From Haloglycomyces albus DSM 45210 (GTDB lineage Bacteria > Actinomycetota > Actinomycetes > Mycobacteriales > Micromonosporaceae), in the NCBI RefSeq assembly GCF_000527155.1, contig NZ_AZUQ01000001.1, forward strand, positions 310,001 through 374,000: a stretch of DNA of 64,000 nt. The letters run 5' to 3'. Shown piece after piece: positions 17,830 to 26,787 of this stretch. The position numbers and the translations under genes are program-made. The stretch's first letter is position 1; every line of letters begins with the position of its first letter. Below the pieces are notes generated by a model. The model made no database searches. It was not told the origin of the DNA and worked only from the letters and a program-made list of their open reading frames with translations.

Positions 17830-20342
17830 ATGACGACACGTCAGTCGACGGACGAACAACGCACGGTTCTCGTCGTGGCCCACCACGGCAAAGTGGTTGA
17901 CGGTAAGACAGTCGTTCGAGCATTGACCGGGTACGTCGTCGCACCGGGTTACGTTTTGACATGTGCTCACGACGTGGAAGACTCGACGGCGCTTACCGTT
18001 CATCCTCAAATCGACCGCGAACTTGCCTTGGAAGCCACGGTCGAGTGGGTAGGGACTGCGGAAGGCCTGGATGTGGCTCTGTTGTCGGTTCCGCATTTGT
18101 CCGTTCCCGTTCACGCTGCGACACCGTGGGGATACTGGACGATCTCGGCGGTCCATACGCCGCGTCCGGCTTCGGATTCCCGACGGCCAATCGAAGCAGC
18201 GAGGATCGACGAATCGCCGGTCGCCATATCGCCTACATTGCAGGGGACATTCTCCCCGGTGAAGGTGCCGAGCGCCATAAACTTGTCTTCGAGATAACTC
18301 CTGGACAGGTCGACGACGATTCTGCTTGGCAAGGTGTCTCGGGAATGTCGGTGTTCGACAATCGAGGCCAATTGCTCGGGGTGGTCTCCGAACGGCATGC
18401 GGCATGGCGCAATCGATGGGATCTTATACCGGCAGACGACATTCGTAGCGCATCCAGCGTCTCGCGCGTACTGCGTGATATGCCGTCTCGGCATATCGTC
18501 CAGTCCAGTAGCCTCATCGAACCCCCGTACCACTCCAGCGCTGAAGCGATCTCGGAGTACCAGATGCTTCAAGCGCGCTATGCCTACGTTCCATTCATTG
18601 CGGACTCCCACGATTCCGTGCTGACCAAGCTGCGCGAATGGTGCCAGACGGACACGACTTGTTCAATCAGCGTATTGACCGGTCAAGGCGGGTCGGGAAA
18701 AACCCGATTGGCAGCCGAACTGTGCGCAACGCTTCTCAGCGAAAAGGACGCCTCATGGCAGGCGGGTTTCGCTCGCACAGATACGAACCGTGCCTGGGGT
18801 GAATTCCTTCCTGACCGCCCCACGCTCGTGGTGTTCGACTACAGTGAACGATCATCGGTGCGCGACTATGTGAACCAATGGGTCCAACACCTGGTCGGGG
18901 AACGAGCCGTCGCGCCGAAGGTTCGAATTCTACTGGTCAGCCGCAATACCGGTGACTGGCTAAATGCTTTGAATCTTCAATCGAATGGAGTCATAAAGAA
19001 GCTGCGCTCCACTGGAATCGAAGACGACCTACGCTACAACTCTTTGGACGGCAATTCGGGACTCAGCCGCGATCAACGGCATAAGCACGCTGACGTAGCC
19101 TATACACGATTCCGTGAGTTCGGTGCTTCCGATGAGGCACGCGAGCAGCTGCACTATTTTGTGGACGATGACGCAATCGATTCACCTCTATTGATCCACA
19201 TTGCCGCACTCCTAGCGGCTCAAGGCGCATCCTTGCCCACACGCAGCGTCGCGGACCAACCGAACGATTCGGAGCTACGGGAGGAACTCCTAGAACACTT
19301 CCTGCATCGCGAGCGCCATAAGCGATGGAACAATCACCCCGCATTGAGCCGAACACCAACTGTGCCTGTGGCGGAGAGCGATGACGCCTTGCACGCGGTC
19401 GCCATAGCCACTCTCATCTGCCCGGATGTTGACGAATTTGAAGACTATCTCTGTGTTTCGCCATTGTGGCCCAATGATGACGTGACAGCCGTAGATCGCC
19501 GAGAAGCAGCAAAGGCTGTCCATGAGCTCTACCCCGGCCCAATTAGGTTCGACGAGGATCAACGACCCATCAGGACTATTGCACCGCTAGAGCCAGACCT
19601 CATTTCTGAGTATCTCATTGCCTCACTGAACAAAGAACACAGTCTGAAACCGATAACCGATGAGCTGATGCGACAGGACCTCCGCACTCCACATCGCGCT
19701 CGCATGCTTCATGTCGGGGATCTCGTAGCCAACCACTATCCCGAAGCAGCCGAAGCGTTCACAAGCTCCGTAGATCAGACGATCCGCCATGCCGCCGGTG
19801 AATTCGACGATTCAGACAGTACTGCCTTGCAACTTCTGGTCAAGCACTTTGACCACATTGTTCGGACTGCACTGAACGAATCAGCCCGTACTGCAAAAAC
19901 CGATAGTATTGGCGCGCTCAACACCGCCATAATACGCCATAGTGAACATCCTGACTTGGCTGAGGCAGCTGCACACTTGGACGTAGTCGTCCCCGGGAGA
20001 CCCTCCAGTAGACAACATGCGGACCTATTCCTCCACATTTCCCAGCTAGAGGTTATATATTTCAAGTCTCAATACTCACAGGTAAGCCCTAACTCTGACT
20101 ATGCCCGCAGCCTCGAGAACCTCGGAGTCGGACTCAGCAACCTGGGCCGCCACGAAGAAGCCCACCCACATCGACAGCGAGCCGTCGAACTGTACGAACA
20201 CCTCGCCGCCACCAACCCCGCACACACCCCCGACCTCGCACACAGCCTCAAAAGCCTCGGTATCGGACTCGAACACCTGGGCCGCCACAAGGAAGCCCAC
20301 CGTTGCTTCCAGCGAAGTCAGGAGGTTCAAGGACAGTCCTGA
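17830..20342 (+). pseudogene. Trypsin-like protease/STAND NTPase/TPR protein, frameshifted
   Basis: One long gene split by a frameshift. The first frame (17830 onward) gives a trypsin-like start with the His motif VLTCAHDVED and the Asp motif EGLDVALLSVP. Near 18120-18160 the frame must move by one base to reach DLGGPYAASGFGFP and the Ser motif WQGVSGMSVFD, which lie in the frame ending at 20342. Downstream come a Walker A motif GQGGSGKTRLAAE, a Walker B-like strand TLVVFDYSE, an all-helical region and two TPR units (LENLGVGLSNLGRHEEAH, LKSLGIGLEHLGRHKEAH). In this protein class a protease effector is coupled to an NTPase sensor with repeats. Either the gene is inactive or the sequence has a one-base error. 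No slippery heptamer is obvious. Only two TPRs remain, fewer than is common. Confidence 0.78.
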
Positions 20343-20378
20343 ACCAGCTCGGTCTCTCCTCACAGCCGGAGCTACGTC

Positions 20379-20433
20379 TTTACGATTGCGGAATGTCGGT
20401 GTCGTGGAGTGCGGCAATCGCACTGGCGAACAT
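20379..20433. repeat. 55-bp direct repeat, right copy
   Basis: The matching copy of 17220-17274. It consists of the last 17 codons and stop of the enoyl-CoA hydratase-family gene on the minus strand. The pair encloses about 3.1 kb. Confidence 0.9.
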
Positions 20434-21051
20434 ACAGTTCTTGATCGTGGCCACCACGTCGCCGTGGCGCTCGATCTGCGCGCCTGCCAATTCAAGCGCT
20501 ACGGGAACGACGTCCTCTTCGGCGACGGCGTGATCGACGATGCCAGCCTTTTCGGCGTCCTCGCCGCCGAAACGACGAGCCGTCACCATGGCCGCCTGGG
20601 CAGTCTGCGGTGTCAGACGAGCCTGAATGAGCGCCGACATGCCGGGCGTGAAGGGGATGTTGATGTCGGCTTCGGGCAGGCACCAGAAACCGCGATCGGC
20701 GCGCATGACGCGGAAGTCATGCGCGAGCGACAGCATGGCTCCGGCCGCGAAGGTGTGTCCTTGCAGGGCGGCAACGGTGGTCATGGGCAGCGTCAGGTAG
20801 CGGGCGAACAATCGGTGGACGCTGACGACGTAGTCGTTCCACTGTTCCGGATGCTCGGCCAGCCATTCCAAGTCGAGGCCGTTGGAAAAGAACTTTCCGG
20901 TCGCCGTCGTCACCAAAGCTCTAGGGCCACTGGCGTTCTCGACCGTGTCGAGGTGGTCGTTGACCTCGGCGATCCAGTCGGGGTGAAAGCGATTCTCTCC
21001 CTCGCCGATGTTCAGTACGTAGACATCGTCCTGTTTATCCAAAGTCGGCAT
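20380..21051 (-). CDS. Enoyl-CoA hydratase/isomerase family protein
   Basis: 223 aa, a crotonase fold. Visible are the oxyanion-hole segments TTATGKFFSNGLDLEWL near residue 50-65 and LQGHTFAAGAMLSLAHDFRVM near 100-115, and ADINIPFTPGM near 132. The short length and FSNGLD motif resemble delta3,delta2-enoyl-CoA isomerases and small hydratases of fatty-acid degradation; the exact reaction is not resolved. The 3' end forms the right copy of the 55-bp repeat, so an element may have used this gene end as its target while keeping it intact. Confidence 0.85.
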   Translation of the reverse strand: MPTLDKQDDVYVLNIGEGENRFHPDWIAEVNDHLDTVENASGPRALVTTATGKFFSNGLDLEWLAEHPEQWNDYVVSVHRLFARYLTLPMTTVAALQGHTFAAGAMLSLAHDFRVMRADRGFWCLPEADINIPFTPGMSALIQARLTPQTAQAAMVTARRFGGEDAEKAGIVDHAVAEEDVVPVALELAGAQIERHGDVVATIKNCMFASAIAALHDTDIPQS

Positions 21052-21089
21052 GTGCGCGCCTTCCTGATCCGTTGTTGCCGTCCACGTTC

Positions 21090-21105
21090 ATTACTCATAA
21101 GTAAT
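21090..21105. promoter_or_regulatory. Palindrome upstream of the enoyl-CoA hydratase gene
   Basis: ATTACT and AGTAAT arms are separated by CATA, 39 bases upstream of the start codon on the minus strand. Position and symmetry suit a repressor operator. No adjacent regulator gene points to a protein. Confidence 0.35.
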
Positions 21106-21275
21106 ATCGGTGTATTGGAGTTTACCCGACAAACGTCGGAAGCAGAACCTTGATGGGGTTTCGTGGACGAGGACGTGTCACAGGCGCTTGCCGCAACGGT
21201 TTTCGATATTTCCGACGGCAACGGTAAAACGCTCACGCAGTATGACGCCGGTCGAAAGGGGCCGTGACCAAGAAA

Positions 21276-21305
21276 GGACGCCGTCGCTAATAGTCGACGG
21301 CGTCC
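21276..21305 (-). terminator. Terminator of the PfkB-family kinase gene
   Basis: GGACGCCGTCG (21276-21286) and CGACGGCGTCC (21295-21305) form a perfect 11-bp stem with an 8-base loop. On the minus strand it is followed by TTTCTT, downstream of the kinase stop at 21395. Confidence 0.75.
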
Positions 21306-21394
21306 GGGCGTCGCGTATATCCCAGCCTATAAACCGGCACGACGCCGCTTGCGGCAACACGCCACGAGACACGATCAGAGCGACACCGCGTCGC

Positions 21395-22291
21395 TTACGG
21401 GGCACCCGCACGCCGCACCGCCGCAGCCGCTTGACGCGCCGCATTATCCAGAGCCTTCGCCATCAGATTACGATTACCCCACGCGGCTTTACGGTCCAAG
21501 CGCATCCAATCCGAGGTCGTCAACCATCCCAGCAGCCCCGAGGTGAACGCGTCACCGGCCCCGATCGTGTCCACCACCTCGACGGACTTGGCGGGCATCG
21601 ACAACGTGTAATTGCGGTGCAGAGCCACACACCCGGCCTGGCCCAGCGTCACCACCACCAACTCGGGCCCGCTGTCCAACCAACGCTGCGCCACCGCATT
21701 GATCTGCTCCCCCGGATACAGAGCCTCGATATCGTCGTCCGACGCCCGCACGATATGCGAGAGTGCCACCAACTTCTCGGTGCGCTTGCGAACGGCGGTA
21801 CGTTCTCCCATCGCTTCAAGCCGGATATTGGGGTCGAAGCTGATCGGGATGGACCGCCTGGAGCGATTCACCCACTTTTCGATCTCGGTGGCCGACGGTT
21901 CGATATAGGCGGCCAGCGAGCCGAAATGCAGCGCATCGTAGCGTTTGGGATCGGCTTCCGGAAGCTCCTTATCGTTCCAGGCAAAATCGGCCGTGCCTTC
22001 GGTCCAGAAGTCGTACCGGGCCTTGCCCGCGTCGTCGAGGGTGGCGAGCGCGAGCGTAGAAGGCCGGTCCAGGCGCTTCAGCCACGTCCGGTTGACGCCG
22101 TTGTGTTGGTGGCGCCGCTCGACGCCGTCGCCGAAGGCGTCGTTGCCGACCGCTCCGACGAGCGCGGTGTGGATGCCGCGACGCGCGAGCGCGACTGCCG
22201 TATTGGCCGGTCCTCCCCCGCAGGTGGGCCGCAGGAGTCCATCGTGACTGCCGATCAAATCGATTACGTTCTCTCCCGAGATGAGGATCAT
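21395..22291 (-). CDS. PfkB-family carbohydrate kinase
   Basis: 298 aa from the ATG at 22291, which has AAGGAG upstream; in-frame codons further upstream have no such support. Motifs are GENVIDLIG at the start, GGGPANTAVALARRG near residue 26-40, GRS-type substrate strand residues and the catalytic DTIGAGDAFTSGLL near residue 240, with Asp as base. Such enzymes phosphorylate fructose or related sugars with ATP in the cytoplasm; fructokinase is the likeliest single guess. It stands alone with its own terminator. Confidence 0.85.
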   Translation of the reverse strand: MILISGENVIDLIGSHDGLLRPTCGGGPANTAVALARRGIHTALVGAVGNDAFGDGVERRHQHNGVNRTWLKRLDRPSTLALATLDDAGKARYDFWTEGTADFAWNDKELPEADPKRYDALHFGSLAAYIEPSATEIEKWVNRSRRSIPISFDPNIRLEAMGERTAVRKRTEKLVALSHIVRASDDDIEALYPGEQINAVAQRWLDSGPELVVVTLGQAGCVALHRNYTLSMPAKSVEVVDTIGAGDAFTSGLLGWLTTSDWMRLDRKAAWGNRNLMAKALDNAARQAAAAVRRAGAP

Positions 22292-22515
22292 ATGGCTCCT
22301 TAAGTTCGGCGCGGCTGGTACCCGAGGTTGACTTGTATTACTTTCTAGCAGTTCGACCGACGACAGTCGAGACTGGTCAGACCAAATCGACTCGCCGGCA
22401 GCGCAGCGCGGTGATGAGGCGTTCGGGTCACCATGCGAATTACCGACAGGTTGCGCCTGGCACGTTGCGGTGGGGTGGGCGTCTCGTCGTCGATCGGATC
22501 GGTCAGGATGGATAC

Positions 22516-23133
22516 ATGGACGCCAAAGAGGCCCGAGAAGACAGTGGCGAGTCGTATGAGTCGGCCGTAACCGATGGACCGCAGTACGCGGAGGAGTCGG
22601 CGGAGTATCCACGCCGCGCGAGTCGCCCCAAGTACCGCCGGTGGCGCGACATGTCGTGGTCGCTGCTGGTGCTCATGCTGCCGATCGCATTGTTCTTTGG
22701 GGCGTGGAAGGTGTTCTTCGGCGGGCCGCAGGCCCGCGAAATCGACCCGTCCGAGTATTACTCCACAGCGGAAAACGCCGGTTTGGACGTCTTCGGTCCC
22801 CTCGATCTCCCGGACGGTTGGAAGGTCGTGGGAGGCGGCGTATCCCATGGTGACGAAGAAGGTGCGGTAACGCTGCGGATCGGCTATCTCGCCGCTGACG
22901 ACGGTGGATTCCAGGTCATGCAGACGACCGACGAGTCGGCGGTTGAAGACGCCGTTTCAGGTGACGGCGACTCGATCACAGAAGCCGGTATGGATTGGAC
23001 GGAATACGACTCGGGCGGTTCACAGGTTTGGGTTTCCGACGGCCCGGGCGGTTCGACCTTGGTCGTCACGGCCGATGAGGACGGCGTCCCCGATTGGCCC
23101 GCGTTGGCGGAGGCGATCCAGACGGCCTTGTAG
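22516..23133 (+). CDS. DUF4245 family membrane-anchored protein
   Basis: 205 aa from the ATG at 22516. A basic, acidic-patched cytoplasmic head of about 45 residues is followed by one membrane helix (WSLLVLMLPIALFFGAWKVFF). An extracytoplasmic domain then contains DLPDGWKVVGGGVSHGDEEGAVTLRIGYL and SGGSQVWVSDGPGGSTLVV, the pattern of DUF4245, an actinobacterial family of unknown function. It is convergent with xseB (8-base gap). Confidence 0.8.
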   Translation: MDAKEAREDSGESYESAVTDGPQYAEESAEYPRRASRPKYRRWRDMSWSLLVLMLPIALFFGAWKVFFGGPQAREIDPSEYYSTAENAGLDVFGPLDLPDGWKVVGGGVSHGDEEGAVTLRIGYLAADDGGFQVMQTTDESAVEDAVSGDGDSITEAGMDWTEYDSGGSQVWVSDGPGGSTLVVTADEDGVPDWPALAEAIQTAL

Positions 23134-23141
23134 GAACTGGT

Positions 23142-23360
23142 TTACTCCTCCTCGTCTGCTTCGGAGTCGGTATCGCTTTCCATGCGTTCGCTGAGACGAC
23201 GACGCGCACCGGCCAGATAGTCCGAGCAGAGGTCGGCGAGCTTTTCTCCCCGTTCCCACAGTTCCAGGGACTCTTCCAGAGTCGGTACGCCCGCTTCGAG
23301 TTTTTTCACGCAGTCCACGAGTTCGGCGCGCGCTTCCTCGTAGGTCATCTCATTGCTCAT
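23142..23360 (-). CDS. xseB: Exodeoxyribonuclease VII small subunit
   Basis: 72 aa. The signature MTYEEARAELVDCVKKLE, then PTLEESLELWERGEKLADLC, identifies the small, helical subunit of exonuclease VII, which degrades single-stranded DNA in both directions together with XseA. The acidic tail is normal. Its start overlaps the end of xseA by 11 bp, so the two are translated together. Confidence 0.95.
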   Translation of the reverse strand: MSNEMTYEEARAELVDCVKKLEAGVPTLEESLELWERGEKLADLCSDYLAGARRRLSERMESDTDSEADEEE

Positions 23361-24621
23361 CGTGGTGTGTTTCCTTTTCTTCCTCGTTGATGCGTTCGGT
23401 GACGTGAGCGGTCAGGCGGCCGTGCGCCAGGCGCACTTCGATGTCGTCGGCGGCGTCGTTGCTATCGCGCACTACCGTGCCGTCGTGGGTGTTGAGCGCG
23501 ATGGCGTAGCCACGATCGAGTGTGGACTGCGGTGACAGGCCGCGCAATCGTGCACGGGTGTGTTCCAGGTGGTCGTCGGCCTTGTCGAACTGAACCTTCA
23601 TGTGTGTGCGCAGTCGTGCCCGCAACTGCCGCAGGTCGTCCTCGCGAACGGTGATCATGGAGTCGGGCCGCGCCAGAACCGGACGTGCCCGCATCGATTC
23701 GAGGGCGCTGTCCTGCTGGTCGAGAAAGCCTTTGAGCGCCTGCCGTAGTCGTGTGCGGGTGATGTCGAGTCGCTGCTGCTCTTCGACGAGGTCGGGGACG
23801 ATGGTTTTGCCCGCCGCCGTCGGAGTGGACGCTCGCAGGTCGGCGACGTAGTCCAGCAACGGCGTGTCCGGTTCGTGGCCGATGGCCGACACCACCGGCG
23901 TGTGGGCGGCGTAGACGGTTCGGCACAGGTGCTCGTCGGAAAACGGCAGGAGGTCCTCGACGCTGCCGCCCCCGCGTGCGATCACGATGACGTCCACGTC
24001 TTCCATGGCGTCCAGTTCGTGCAGCGCCTCGGTCACGGCGGTGACGGCATTGACGCCCTGGACGGCGACTTCCCGAACTTCGAAGTGAGCGCTGGGAAGG
24101 CGTGCGGTGGCGTTGCGCAGCACATCGCGTTCGGCGTCGGAGTTTCGCCCGGTGATCAAACCGATAGTGCGCGGCAGAAACGGAAGAGGCTGCTTTTTCT
24201 CGGGCGCGAAGAGACCCTCAGACGCCAGCTGTTTTTTCAGCTTTTCCAGGCGAGCCAGCAGTTCGCCGAGACCGACCTGATGGATCTCTGCCGCCCGCAT
24301 CGACAGTGTCCCTCGGCCCTTGTACCAGCTGGGTTTGGCGTGCATGACCACCTGCGAGCCCTCTTGCAGCGGAGGATCGACCTTATCCAGCACGCCCGCG
24401 AACGTGGTGACTTGCAGCGAAACCTCTTGGGAAGGGTCACGCAGGTTCAGAAACGCCATACGCGCTCCGGAACGCCGGTTGATCTGCGTGATCTGACCTT
24501 CGATCCACACGTCGCCGAGTCGACCGATCCACTGCCCGATCAGATCCGAGACGTGAGCGACCGTCCAGGGCTCGTCACGGGTGGGTTTCTTGGCGGCGGC
24601 GGAATTTTTGGTGTCATCCAC
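23350..24621 (-). CDS. xseA: Exodeoxyribonuclease VII large subunit
   Basis: 423 aa from the GTG at 24621; an ATG at 24672 would add 17 residues and nearly abut the divergent ispH start, so either is possible. The N-terminal OB fold includes [25 protein letters not shown]. The catalytic core includes [18 protein letters not shown] and [21 protein letters not shown], and the C-terminus has a long coiled region followed by [15 protein letters not shown]. It is the nuclease subunit of ExoVII. Confidence 0.95.
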   Translation of the reverse strand: MDDTKNSAAAKKPTRDEPWTVAHVSDLIGQWIGRLGDVWIEGQITQINRRSGARMAFLNLRDPSQEVSLQVTTFAGVLDKVDPPLQEGSQVVMHAKPSWYKGRGTLSMRAAEIHQVGLGELLARLEKLKKQLASEGLFAPEKKQPLPFLPRTIGLITGRNSDAERDVLRNATARLPSAHFEVREVAVQGVNAVTAVTEALHELDAMEDVDVIVIARGGGSVEDLLPFSDEHLCRTVYAAHTPVVSAIGHEPDTPLLDYVADLRASTPTAAGKTIVPDLVEEQQRLDITRTRLRQALKGFLDQQDSALESMRARPVLARPDSMITVREDDLRQLRARLRTHMKVQFDKADDHLEHTRARLRGLSPQSTLDRGYAIALNTHDGTVVRDSNDAADDIEVRLAHGRLTAHVTERINEEEKETHHDEQ

Positions 24622-24678
24622 ACCGTCCAGACTAACGGTCGGCTTTGGATACCCAAGCTCGACCGTTACCATCGTGGG

Positions 24679-25650
24679 GTGGAATCTAATCCTGTAGAGA
24701 AGCGAGTGTTGTTGGCCAAGCCGCGCGGTTACTGCGCCGGCGTCGACCGAGCCGTCGTCTCGGTCGAAAAAGCCTTGGAAGTCTATGGCGCACCGGTATA
24801 CGTGCGCAAAGAAATCGTACACAACCGTCACGTCGTCGACAATCTGGAGGAAAAGGGCGCCGTCTTCGTGGAGGAGAACGAAGAGGTACCGCCCGGATCG
24901 GTCGTGGTGTTCTCCGCGCACGGTGTGGCCCCGGAGGTACACGACCAAGCCGACGAACGCAGTCTGAAAGCCATCGACGCCACCTGCCCACTGGTCACCA
25001 AGGTGCACCAGGAGGCTCGGCGTTACGCCCGTGAAGACTACGACATCGTGTTGATCGGCCACGAGGGCCACGAGGAGGTCATCGGCACCTCCGGAGAGGC
25101 TCCCGAGCACATTCAGCTCGTGGACGGACCCGATTCGGTGGACGAAGTCGACGTACGCGACGAATCCAAGGTGGTGTGGCTGTCACAGACGACCCTGTCG
25201 GTGGACGAAACCATGGAGACGGTCGACAGGCTGAAAAAGCGCCTGCCGCTGCTTCAGGCACCACCGTCGGACGACATCTGCTACGCCACGCAGAACCGCC
25301 AGCAGGTGGTCAAGGACATCGCCTCCGACTGCGAGCTGGTCATCGTGGTGGGGAGCCAGAACTCCTCGAACTCGCAGCGCCTGGTGGAAGTGGCCCTGCA
25401 GCACGGAGCCGACTCGTCTTACCTGGTGGATTACGCCAGCGAGATCGACGACGCATGGTTTGACGACGTCACCACCGTCGGAGTCACCTCGGGCGCTTCA
25501 GTGCCGGACAACCTCGTCCGCGAGGTGCTGGACGACCTGGCCGAGCGAGGATACGGCACGGTGGAGGAAATCGAACCGGTCGAAGAGAAACTCACCTTCC
25601 AGTTGCCTCGGGAACTGAAAAAGGACATGGCAGCCGCCAACGTCACTTAA
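24679..25650 (+). CDS. ispH: 4-hydroxy-3-methylbut-2-enyl diphosphate reductase
   Basis: 323 aa from the GTG at 24679. It catalyses the last step of the MEP isoprenoid pathway, forming IPP and DMAPP with a 4Fe-4S cluster. The cluster cysteines are seen in [13 protein letters not shown] (near residue 17), DATCPLVTK (near 100) and [10 protein letters not shown] preceded by [10 protein letters not shown] (near 200). [11 protein letters not shown] and the C-terminal [12 protein letters not shown] are also typical. It is divergent from xseA and ends before a strong terminator. Confidence 0.95.
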   Translation: MESNPVEKRVLLAKPRGYCAGVDRAVVSVEKALEVYGAPVYVRKEIVHNRHVVDNLEEKGAVFVEENEEVPPGSVVVFSAHGVAPEVHDQADERSLKAIDATCPLVTKVHQEARRYAREDYDIVLIGHEGHEEVIGTSGEAPEHIQLVDGPDSVDEVDVRDESKVVWLSQTTLSVDETMETVDRLKKRLPLLQAPPSDDICYATQNRQQVVKDIASDCELVIVVGSQNSSNSQRLVEVALQHGADSSYLVDYASEIDDAWFDDVTTVGVTSGASVPDNLVREVLDDLAERGYGTVEEIEPVEEKLTFQLPRELKKDMAAANVT

Positions 25651-25783
25651 CCGGACGTACGGTCACACCTCGCTCTGCGCACTCCACACCGAGGCGCGGG
25701 CTCTGTCCCCAGGGCCCTGCGGTCTCAAACTCCCGACCTCAATAGGGCCGCCGAATGCCCGCCCTTAATTTTTGGGTCAACAC

Positions 25784-25817
25784 GTCCCACGCGGAAATAA
25801 TCGCGTGGGACTTTTTT
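25784..25817 (+). terminator. Rho-independent terminator after ispH
   Basis: GTCCCACGCG (25784-25793) and CGCGTGGGAC (25802-25811) form a perfect 10-bp stem with an 8-base loop, followed by six T residues. Confidence 0.9.
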
Positions 25818-25889
25818 GTTTTCCGAACTACAACGACTCGGGATCGGTGAATCTGGAGACAACCGATGCATTGGCTAGGGAGGATACGC

Positions 25890-26192
25890 ATGGCCGCCGA
25901 AATCGTGGATAACGACAGCGCCAACCGATACGAAGCATGGGACAACGGCGAACTGGTGGGGCTGTCGGAATACCGGCGCTCAGCGAATCAAATCGCGTTC
26001 ATTCACACCGAAGTCAACCCGGATCACAAAGGGGAAGGCATCGGGGCTCAGCTGGCGACGGTCTCACTGGACGAGGCACGTCAAGCCGAACTGAGCGTCG
26101 TCCCCGCCTGCCCGTTCTACGAAAAATGGATCAAACGTCACCCGGAATACTCCGACCTGGTATCGGCCGAATTCCGTAAGGAGTCGTTATGA
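25890..26192 (+). CDS. GNAT-fold protein of the YjdJ type
   Basis: 100 aa from the ATG at 25890, which sits 6 bases after GGGAGG. Motifs ELVGLSEYRR, IAFIHTEVNPDHKGEGIGAQLATVSLDEA and CPFYEKWIKRHPEY belong to the small one-domain N-acetyltransferase-like family COG2388 (E. coli YjdJ), with the acetyl-CoA loop HKGEGIG. Its substrate is unknown. It overlaps the next gene by 4 bp. In E. coli, yjdJ also sits beside the Fe-S protein gene yjdI, so the pairing is conserved over a great distance. Confidence 0.85.
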   Translation: MAAEIVDNDSANRYEAWDNGELVGLSEYRRSANQIAFIHTEVNPDHKGEGIGAQLATVSLDEARQAELSVVPACPFYEKWIKRHPEYSDLVSAEFRKESL

Positions 26193-26593
26193 CGGTCAAA
26201 CGATATCGCGGCAACCGTATCGACGTGACATTCGATTCCGATCGATGTCTGCACGCGGCCGAATGCATCGCCGGAGCGCCGGAAGTATTCGACGTACGCA
26301 AACGACCGTGGATCTACCCGGACGGCGATGAAGCCGAACACGTGGCCGAAGTGGTGCGCCGCTGCCCATCGGGAGCACTGCATTACCAGCTGAACGACGG
26401 CCCGGACGAGGAAGCCGAGCACCCCACGAATGTCGAACGATTGCCCGACGGGGAAATCAGACTGCGCGGAGACTTGACGATCAATACCGACGACGGGACG
26501 GTCAGCGACACCCGCGCCACAATGTGCGGATGCGGACGCAGCGGACGCCAACCCTTCTGTGACCTCAGCGGGGCGTGTGGAGGACACGACTGA
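26189..26593 (+). CDS. YjdI-type 4Fe-4S protein fused to CDGSH-like domain
   Basis: 134 aa. Residues 1-67 are a divergent mono-cluster ferredoxin domain (DSDRCLHAAECIAGAPEVFDV and RRCPSGAL carry three of the cysteines). Residues 80-134 resemble a CDGSH (mitoNEET-like) domain: RLRGDLTI, then CGCGRSGRQPFCD. The canonical end of that motif, C-D-G-S-H, reads CDLSG here, so the His cluster ligand is missing at its usual place; a Cys follows three residues later. A changed ligand set or cluster loss is therefore possible. It is cotranscribed with the YjdJ-like gene. Confidence 0.82.
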   Translation: MTVKRYRGNRIDVTFDSDRCLHAAECIAGAPEVFDVRKRPWIYPDGDEAEHVAEVVRRCPSGALHYQLNDGPDEEAEHPTNVERLPDGEIRLRGDLTINTDDGTVSDTRATMCGCGRSGRQPFCDLSGACGGHD

Positions 26594-26693
26594 GGTCGAC
26601 GCAGCTCGGACTCAGTTCAAAACGTCACGCCGGCACATCCGAAAACGTCGAGTGACAACGACGCTCAAACCCGGCTGCACCCTCGCATAACGA

Positions 26694-26723
26694 ACGGGGC
26701 CGTCCCCGTCGGAAACAGCCCCG
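26694..26723. terminator. Hairpin between convergent genes
   Basis: ACGGGGC (26694-26700) can pair with GCCCCG (26718-26723), extended by a few wobble pairs. It lies midway between the stops of the Fe-S protein gene (+) and the siderophore-interacting protein gene (-), a place where a bidirectional terminator is expected. Confidence 0.4.
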
Positions 26724-26787
26724 CTTCATCGCAGCCTCTCGAACGACTTCTGCCGATGTCATACCTGAAGTCGCTCGAGAAGGTGGT

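Larger units (their letters stand above)
21052..21394. other. Intergenic region between enoyl-CoA hydratase and sugar kinase genes
   Basis: About 340 bases upstream of the enoyl-CoA hydratase-family gene. It holds a palindrome, ATTACTCATAAGTAAT (21090-21105), 39 bases before the start codon and possibly an operator, and the terminator of the sugar kinase gene (21276-21305). No gene is supported. Confidence 0.5.

Noticed and set aside
18120-18160. Programmed -1 frameshift in the protease/NTPase gene
   Set aside because: The bases at the switch (CCG TGG GGA TAC) offer no X-XXY-YYZ slippery heptamer; decay or a sequencing error is simpler.
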